A stretch of 64,000 nt of DNA from Nemertoderma westbladi. Its lineage: Eukaryota > Xenacoelomorpha > Nemertodermatida > Nemertodermatidae. Location: NCBI GenBank assembly GCA_032718475.1, contig JAUCBJ010002425.1, forward strand, positions 20,604-84,603, written 5' to 3'. The notes below the pieces were generated by a model that did not search any database, was not told the DNA's origin, and worked only from the letters and a program-made list of their open reading frames with translations. Position numbers and translations under genes: made by a program. Below are positions 57,738-64,000 of this stretch, in pieces (within the stretch, counting starts at the first letter, position 1; each line of letters begins with the position of its first letter).

Positions 57738-58385
57738 ATGAATCTGTTTCTATACGCCGCACTCCTCTTTGTGCACATATCCTCCACTGTCGCTAACGAT
57801 TCTGTCTACGTGCTCGAACAAAGTATCGACTTCCAAGAGTTCGAGAAACTCGGAGTCATTAGTATCCGAGGCGACGCAGTAAATTTCCTCCCTTCCGGCC
57901 CACTATCGGAGAACCTCCGCACTCAGCTGACCGCCGCCTCCGTGGGGTCTACATACCGCGTGCGGATTCCGGTTAAACGTCCGGACGGATCGGTTTCCGA
58001 CGTGATGGGCGTCGGATCGGTGTGCTCGTTGCTGGACCCCCGGCGACCCCCGTCCGTCAGTCTGCATACCGACAGCGTGGGGGGGATTGTCGGACTGTCG
58101 GTAGATCCATCCCCGTGCGGGACCCCGGTTGCAGACCCGCCCGAGGAGCTCAACCTGGAGGTGCGTCTCAGTCAGACAGTGGCCGGCCCGGTTCCGGACA
58201 CGCAGAGTTACATCGAGAAGGTTCAGGCGGAGAAACGCGCCAAGGAGACGGGAGAGGGGGCGGACAATCGGTCCTTCTTGCAGAAGTACTGGATGTACAT
58301 TGTGCCCTTCTTTATCTTTATGCTCGTCAGTAATCTATCGTCGGCAGGTCAGGATGGTGGAGGTGGAGGTGGAGGTACTCGTTAG
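57738..58385 (+). CDS. EMC10: ER membrane protein complex subunit 10
   Basis: EMC10 is the lumenal, membrane-anchored subunit of the EMC insertase for tail-anchored and multipass proteins. The 215-residue product begins with a signal peptide (MNLFLYAALLFVHISSTVAN). It has a beta-rich lumenal domain and a C-terminal membrane anchor WMYIVPFFIFMLVSNL preceded by the conserved NRSFLQKYW. It ends in the Gly-rich tail typical of the family. No intron. Locally GC-rich coding sequence (58.0-58.3 kb) contrasts with the AT-rich flanks. An AATAAA is present near 58579. Confidence 0.95.
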   Translation: MNLFLYAALLFVHISSTVANDSVYVLEQSIDFQEFEKLGVISIRGDAVNFLPSGPLSENLRTQLTAASVGSTYRVRIPVKRPDGSVSDVMGVGSVCSLLDPRRPPSVSLHTDSVGGIVGLSVDPSPCGTPVADPPEELNLEVRLSQTVAGPVPDTQSYIEKVQAEKRAKETGEGADNRSFLQKYWMYIVPFFIFMLVSNLSSAGQDGGGGGGGTR

Positions 58386-59309
58386 AGTACCTATCATTTA
58401 TGTTTCTACTCCAATAAGTTCATGTTTCTTAGTTCCCCAAAAATAACATAAATTTATCCCCTTCGTTGTCTTTACATTGATGTTAAATTTACTTTGGTAT
58501 ATTATTTTGATTTTATGGAAGATTTGAAAATGTTTAAAATTGGTCAACTCATTTTTTATAATATTTGATTTAGTTATTAAATAAATTGAAAAGTGAGCTA
58601 TTATTTATCATGTTCTGTAATAACTTTACCGATATTAGTTATAACTTATCCTTACAAATATATTTTACTATAAAGTATGAGATTGCCGCTGGTTAGCGCA
58701 ATCGCGATGATGGCGAGTTGTACCAGAGGTTCACACACTGCACGCACGCACAGTCCACAGTGTCTACGGGTGAGGGCGGATACTGGATAGCCATTAAGGT
58801 GACATTACTGAAATTATTTTATCAAATCATTATATATAATAAGTAAATATATAAATATAATATCATAATAAGTAAAAAGAATCGTATGAGTTACAAATTC
58901 TTGAGTTAGAATGATAATGTCTAATTGTATTTTGTGGTTGTGGATTTATAATTTGTATTTTCCTTTCAAACTTTTTCTACTATGAGTCGCACTGTAGGTA
59001 TTAGGTTACAGAACTGTGCAACTAATTAATACAAGAACGCTTCCAACTTTCCTTTTTTTCTTTCTTCTTACCTTTTTTCCTTAGTGGAAAAATGTTATTT
59101 GTCACTACATCTCCATTTCAAGCTTTATGAATTTTCAATTGGATTTTCGAGAAAATTTCAGCGAATACATTTAGGCTTTACTTAAATAAAGACATACCAC
59201 GATAAAAATGTTATACCTAAGTTCAGAACTATAATAACTTAGGTAACTATAATAACAGGCTATGCGACGTTTACAGGCTACGTATAATTGTCTCTAAACA
59301 TATATTATA
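58386..59309. other. Convergent intergenic region
   Basis: 3' regions of EMC10 (plus) and the channel gene (minus). No gene seen. A short tRNA-like TGGTTAGCGCA near 58690 lacks a matching box B. Confidence 0.55.
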
Positions 59310-59340
59310 TTTATTGAGTTCTCTTATAATGTAAATTACA

Positions 59341-60759
59341 TTACGTATCCCCGTAATCATAGTCAGCGTAATAAGCAATTGGGCTTCCCTCTTTTTCGTA
59401 ATCCGCCTTCATAGCTTCCATAATGTCTGAACTGTGTTTCGGTTCATTGTAGAACTTCATCATTACATTAATATTAGTCGCGCAAACAAACGTAACAGTT
59501 ACAATTATCAAAGTAATCTCAAAGTATAATAGCGCCTTATAATAAGTGCTTATTTTCCTAGCCGTTAATATGTTTGTGAGTAATCTGGAAACCAGATTGT
59601 GTTTGTCATGAATTGACTTGACCGCTGGACCCCCATTTACAGTCTCCAAGGGGATTCCCTCTGTCTCATTAGATGACGATCTCCGAGATTTATCTATATT
59701 AGACTTGTCAAAATTGTTAATGACCTTGTAACATGTTTGGAAAAATACGCATGCTATCACAATCAATAAAGTGACCACAACATTCAGGTGGTATAATTGG
59801 CTGAGCAATGGTTTTGGTTTGCCTGTTGGGGGTAGGTACCTCTCCACCATGACAAGGTTCAATAGTTGTGCGAAAAATAAACCCGATACCAAACCAATTC
59901 TGTCTCCTTGGTCGTGGGGCAGGACGAGTACTAAAGGAATGATCGCACTGATTACAATAGACGGGAAAATAAGCACTTGGAAGTAGAAAGAAGGACTTCT
60001 GTAAAAGCTGATCAAATAAATTAAAGTGGTAAAGGGCTTTCCGGCGGTTGATTCCCGCATGTTATATACGGAATGGTTCGTTGTTGCAGCGCTTTTATCC
60101 CAGATCCATTCGTTGGATGCGAAGCTGACATCCCTCATGATGACTCCCATATGGTTGGACCAGCGCAGGGACAATTTAGTTTCATCATATATCCATGAAG
60201 TGAATTTGAAAACGGCAATTTGCACGTCGTAAGGAAAATAAGTGGCATTAAAATCTTGAGAAACAGTCATCTTGAAACGTCGAATGCGTTCCACCGTACC
60301 ATTTGATAATAGTGTAACGTAGTCTATAGAATCGGAAGCTGACATTTCAACCAGGTTCATGATTGCTACTTTCGGTTTCCATATTTGGCTTAGAGGGACA
60401 CTGAGTTGCGAAATTCCATAGTAATCTTCTGGGTTCCATTCAAGTAAAACGTCATGCCAGGTTATCACTTCCCAAGCAGAAAATGTTATTGATGGTTGAA
60501 CGATATTGATATCTATGATACTTGTTAGTTGGAAGGCGACATTAACTTCAATTATATCGGACTGTTTATAGACAGGTCTATAATCAGAAACATAATGATC
60601 GAATATATCATGTTTTAGCTTTGTAATTTTTGATTGTAAATTGTTTTTAGGAGTTGTTTTTAAGTTTCCACTTTTGACAAGTACACCGAGAATTAGTGCC
60701 GCGTATATTATTAACCGTTTGAGCGAGAATCCGGTAATCATGATATTAATCGGTATCAA
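59341..60759 (-). CDS. Nicotinic-type pentameric ligand-gated channel subunit lacking the Cys-loop cysteines
   Basis: Intronless, 472 residues. A signal-like hydrophobic N-terminus (IIYAALILGVLV) precedes a ligand-binding domain with family landmarks: WHDVLLEWNPEDYYGISQL, IWKPKVAIMN and NATYFPYDVQ. TM1 is FYFQVLIFPSIVISAIIPLV; TM2 starts GDRIGLVSGLFFAQLLNLVM (acidic residue at -1', so cation selectivity is inferred); TM3 is HLNVVVTLLIVIACVFF; TM4 lies near 420-440. At the Cys-loop, the two conserved cysteines are replaced by Gln and Ala around TYFPYDVQ. There is no vicinal Cys pair in loop C, so it would be a non-alpha subunit. A poly(A) signal (TTTATT on plus) is at 59310-59315. Confidence 0.9.
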   Translation of the reverse strand: MIPINIMITGFSLKRLIIYAALILGVLVKSGNLKTTPKNNLQSKITKLKHDIFDHYVSDYRPVYKQSDIIEVNVAFQLTSIIDINIVQPSITFSAWEVITWHDVLLEWNPEDYYGISQLSVPLSQIWKPKVAIMNLVEMSASDSIDYVTLLSNGTVERIRRFKMTVSQDFNATYFPYDVQIAVFKFTSWIYDETKLSLRWSNHMGVIMRDVSFASNEWIWDKSAATTNHSVYNMRESTAGKPFTTLIYLISFYRSPSFYFQVLIFPSIVISAIIPLVLVLPHDQGDRIGLVSGLFFAQLLNLVMVERYLPPTGKPKPLLSQLYHLNVVVTLLIVIACVFFQTCYKVINNFDKSNIDKSRRSSSNETEGIPLETVNGGPAVKSIHDKHNLVSRLLTNILTARKISTYYKALLYFEITLIIVTVTFVCATNINVMMKFYNEPKHSSDIMEAMKADYEKEGSPIAYYADYDYGDT

Positions 60760-61744
60760 CGTTTATTTATATTGGAGTATCTGGATTCAGCCTATTACTG
60801 TGTTTTATTCTTGTATTTTAATTATTTATCTTCCAAAGTTCTAAACTACAGTTTAAAGTAGACCTAGTACTTTTCTAAAATGTATGAATTCAATTGAGAT
60901 CTGACTTAAAAAGTGAAATCTGACCTATATTTATGTTGGCCCACTGTTATTTTCGGCAACAGTATACCTTATGTAACCCTAAGAGATTGATAAAGTATAA
61001 TATAGGTAGTTTTCATTTTCAAGTAATTGATATTATTTTATCAAGTTTCCTGAAGTTTGCGATCGGCCATGTAAATCCCTAATTCATTTGCATTATCAAG
61101 ACTACAAGACTAGTGACTTTTAGCCGACGCTTCAAGAATGGTTGACCAGACCACCATGTCTCCTTTCGCCGTTAAATCTCATCCGTAGCGCCTGCAGGGC
61201 CGTGCTGGCTTTTGATAATTTTGGTTACCACTGCAATTGCACGATGTCGTATTTGTTAACATTGTATCTTATGTGACCATGATCTATATCCAGTTGTGTT
61301 TATCAACAATGGATATGGTGTCATCTGGAGTGGGATCAAGGGCCTCGCTATTGCATCTACTGCTACAGTATAATCGGCCGTTTGCATTGCAGCTGCGGAT
61401 TGAGATGCTATGACGGTTTAACAACAAATTTGTGCTGCCACCATAAGAATGCTATGCCTGCTTATCGGCAAAATTACCCGCAACAACTCTATCCCCCATA
61501 ACTTTTGCGAGGTTATCTGCATATTAAAAGCCTGTGTCCGTTAAAAGATGTCTGAATAAATTATTGGGCTGCTAGTAACCAAATCAAGCTTATTCTCTCC
61601 ATGTGGTTGCCAAAGAATAAGATTGCGCACAGGCTGGTCATCACATCGAAAGCAATGTCTTTGAAACTGAGGTGGCACTGCTAAAGTGACACGACTCCTC
61701 TACAATGCTGTACAATGTTTGGTTATAGATGTGTCTATAGTAGG
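60760..61744. other. Noncoding upstream of the channel gene
   Basis: No gene or strong repeat recognised. Confidence 0.5.
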
Positions 61745-62684
61745 CCTACTTGGAAGTATCGGTATCGGGCCTACAGTACTTGGAAGTAGCGGTATCGGGC
61801 CTACAGTACTTGGAAGTATCGGTATCGGGTCTACAGTACTTGGAAGTATCGGTATCGGGCCTACGGTACTTGGAAGTATCACTATCGGGTCTACAGTACT
61901 TGGAAGTATCGGTATCGGGCCTACAGTACTTGGAAGTATCGGTATCGGGCCTACAGTACTTGGAAGTAGCGGTATCGGGCCTACAGTACTTGGAAGTAGC
62001 GGTATCGGGCCTACAGTACTTGGAAGTATCGGTAATGGGCCTACAGTACTTGGAAGTATCGGTATCGGGCCTACAGTACTTGGAAGTATCGGTATCGTGC
62101 CTACAGTACTTGGAAGTTTCGGTATCGGGCCTACAGTACTTGAAGAATCGGTATCGGGCATACAGTACTTGGAAGTATCGGTATCGGGCCTACAGTAATT
62201 GGAAGAATCAGTATCGGGCCTACAGTACTTGGAAGAATCGGTATCGGGCCTACAGTACTTGGAAGTAGCGGTATCGGGCCTACAGTACTTGGAAGTAGCG
62301 GTATCGGGCCTACAGTACTTGGAAGTATCGGTAATGGGCCTACAGTACTTGGAAGTATCGGTATCGGGCCTACAGTACTTGGAAGTAGCGGTATCGGGCC
62401 TACAGTACTTGAAAGTAGGGGTATCGGGCCTACAGTACTTGGAAGTATCGGTAATGGGCCTACAGTACTTGGAAGTAGGGGTATCGGGCCTACAGTACTT
62501 GGAAGTATCGGTAATGGGCCTACAGTACTTGGAAGTATCGGTATCGTGCCTACAGTACTTGGAAGTATCGGTATCGTGCCTACAGTACTTGGAAGTTTCG
62601 GTATCGGGCCTACAGTACTTGGAAGTAGCGGTATCGGGCCTACAGTACTTGGAAGTATCGGTATCGGGCCTACAGTACTTGACA
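61745..62684 (+). repeat. 30-bp minisatellite, about 31 copies
   Basis: The unit TACTTGGAAGTATCGGTATC plus GGGCCTACAG is 30 bp, so frames stay open on both strands. These include a 334-codon minus frame and 160-172-codon plus frames with 10-residue periods (LGSIGIGPTV; SKYCRPDTDT). Point variants (TAGC, TTTC, GTAATG) recur in blocks near 61960-62110 and 62260-62680, indicating block duplication. No gene signals. Confidence 0.95.
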
Positions 62685-62734
62685 CAGTAAACCCGAAGTA
62701 GCATTATTGTGTATGTATCATCCAGAGATTTGGT

Positions 62735-63418
62735 GCCTTCAGCATGCTCAAGCTCACCATTCTAGCTCAAGCTCACCATTCTAGCTCAAGCTCGCCATTC
62801 TAGCTCAAGCTCACCATTCTAGCTCAAGCTCACCATCCTAGATCAAGCTCACCATTCTAGCTCAAGCACACCATTCTAGCTCAAGCTCACCACCCTAGCT
62901 CAAGCTCACCATTCTAGCTCAAGCTCACCATTCTAGCTCAAGCTCACCATTCTAGCTCAAGCTCACCATCCTAGATCAAGCTCACCATTCTAGCTCAAGC
63001 ACACCATTCTAGCTCAAGCTCACCACCCTAGCTCAAGCTCACCATTCTAGCTCAAGCTCACCATTCTAGCTCAAGCTCACCATCCTAGCTCAATCTCACC
63101 ATTCTAGCTCAAGCTCACCATTATAGCTCAAGCTCACCATTCTAGCTCAAGCTCACCATTCTAGCTCAAGCTCACCATTCTAGCTCAAGCTCACCATTCT
63201 AGCTCAAGCTCACCATTCTAGCTCACCATTCTAGCTCAAGCTCACCACCCTAGCTCAAGCTCACCATTCTAGCTCAAGCTCACCATTCTAGCTCAAGCTC
63301 ACCATTCTAGCTCAAGCTCACCATTCTAGCTCAAGCTCACCATTCTAGCTCAAGCTCACCATTCTAGCTCAAGCTCACCATTCTAGCTCAAGCACACCAT
63401 TCTAGCTCAAGCACACCA
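62735..63418 (+). repeat. 19-bp minisatellite derived from LINE reverse transcriptase sequence
   Basis: About 36 units of TAGCTCAAGCTCACCATTC with CATCC and GCACACC variants. The right flank continues directly into a LINE fragment, and the unit matches the segment CTCAAGCATACCATCC of the LINE copy at 1678-1695. Confidence 0.93.
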
Positions 63419-63570
63419 TGCTTAGCTTATGCTCATACAATCCGACATTTCCAGAGGACTGTATAACTATAATTTTGGTCTTATTGGAGTTAACAAGAAT
63501 ACCAATACTAGAAGCAGTCTGTTCTAATGCGGTGCGGAGCCGTGCAAGGGCCGAGTCACGTTGTTCAGCT
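63405..63570 (-). pseudogene. LINE reverse transcriptase fragment
   Basis: The minus strand encodes ALARLRTALEQTASSIGILV then NSNKTK and YEHKLSMV, the same region as the LINE fragment at 1515-1850. Truncated on one side by the minisatellite and on the other by stops. Confidence 0.75.
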
Positions 63571-64000
63571 CATCAGCTCTACATTGGTGTGGAGCTGGAT
63601 CTCAGGTCTGTTTTGATTTTATAGTTCTGCTAGCGCAGAGACTAGGTTCTATCTTAACCACAATAAGACGATGATAACTGATGAAGGAGCAAAGCTGTAT
63701 TTCTTACGAAATGGATTAAATAATGTCAATTCATGACGATTACTAAAATAACATGAACAAAGTTTTTATTAACCAAACTTTACGTTAAAACAACAATTAT
63801 TATTAAACGTAACGTAATATTATAATAGATTGAATTGTGTATGTGTATAAAGTCTGGTGCAACGTTATATACTATTAGTGTTAATCTATTTATCTTTATT
63901 ATTCCCCTAAACTAAACTAAACTGTAATAAATACTAATTGATTTAATTAATTTTCTTCGATAATAGTAAATGTGCAGCTTGAATATATTACAATTATTAT
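63571..64000. other. AT-rich end of window
   Basis: Nothing recognised. Confidence 0.5.

Noticed and set aside
58681-58745. tRNA-like sequence after EMC10
   Set aside because: Box A-like word only; no proper box B.
61686-62704. ORFs of 160-334 aa on both strands
   Set aside because: All lie in the 30-bp array; both strands open simultaneously indicates repeat structure, not coding.

Overview
This window is AT-rich, repeat-laden nuclear DNA from an animal. Recognisable genes are all metazoan: RFX4, MED22, GTF3C1, DPH3, EMC10, a nicotinic-type Cys-loop channel subunit and C2H2 zinc-finger proteins. An invertebrate deuterostome is likely. A tunicate is my best guess (inference, roughly even odds), for three reasons: many genes are intronless, multi-exon genes have short introns (120-450 bp), and MED22 and GTF3C1 lie head-to-tail with only 16 bp between stop and start, as in trans-spliced operons.

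Layout. 0-2 kb: an unrecognised 221-residue ORF (+) and a decayed LINE reverse transcriptase (-). 3.6-8.0 kb: RFX4-type transcription factor (-), ten exons placed with matching splice phases. 8.45-9.27 kb: a MULE-like element with a perfect 9-bp target duplication. 9.3-16 kb: mostly noncoding, with small MITEs. 16.3-17.5 kb: a C2H2 exon (-) and an intronless, possibly sororin-like gene (+). 18.5-19.6 kb: hAT-type element with 8-bp duplication. 24.3-29.8 kb: a nested foldback structure holding a ~56-copy, 63-bp minisatellite that starts in a tRNA-derived SINE. 29.9-33.5 kb: nested TIR elements. 33.7-50.8 kb: MED22-GTF3C1 pair; GTF3C1 has one 10.7-kb intron made almost wholly of nested transposons and arrays. 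52.3-52.8 kb: TIR element with 6-bp duplication. 53.8-55.1 kb: C2H2 gene. 57.1-58.4 kb: DPH3 and EMC10 (+). 59.3-60.8 kb: Cys-loop channel lacking its Cys-loop cysteines (-). 61.7-63.4 kb: two minisatellites, the second grown out of a LINE reverse transcriptase segment.

The functional genes are unrelated housekeeping or regulatory loci: MED22 (Mediator, Pol II), GTF3C1 (TFIIIC, Pol III), DPH3 (diphthamide/tRNA modification), EMC10 (ER membrane insertion), RFX4 (ciliary/neural transcription). Only MED22-GTF3C1 looks transcriptionally coupled. The most unusual content is the inverted minisatellites and foldback elements, several with clean target duplications, one with an internal empty-site control. 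All calls come from reading the sequence; no searches were run.
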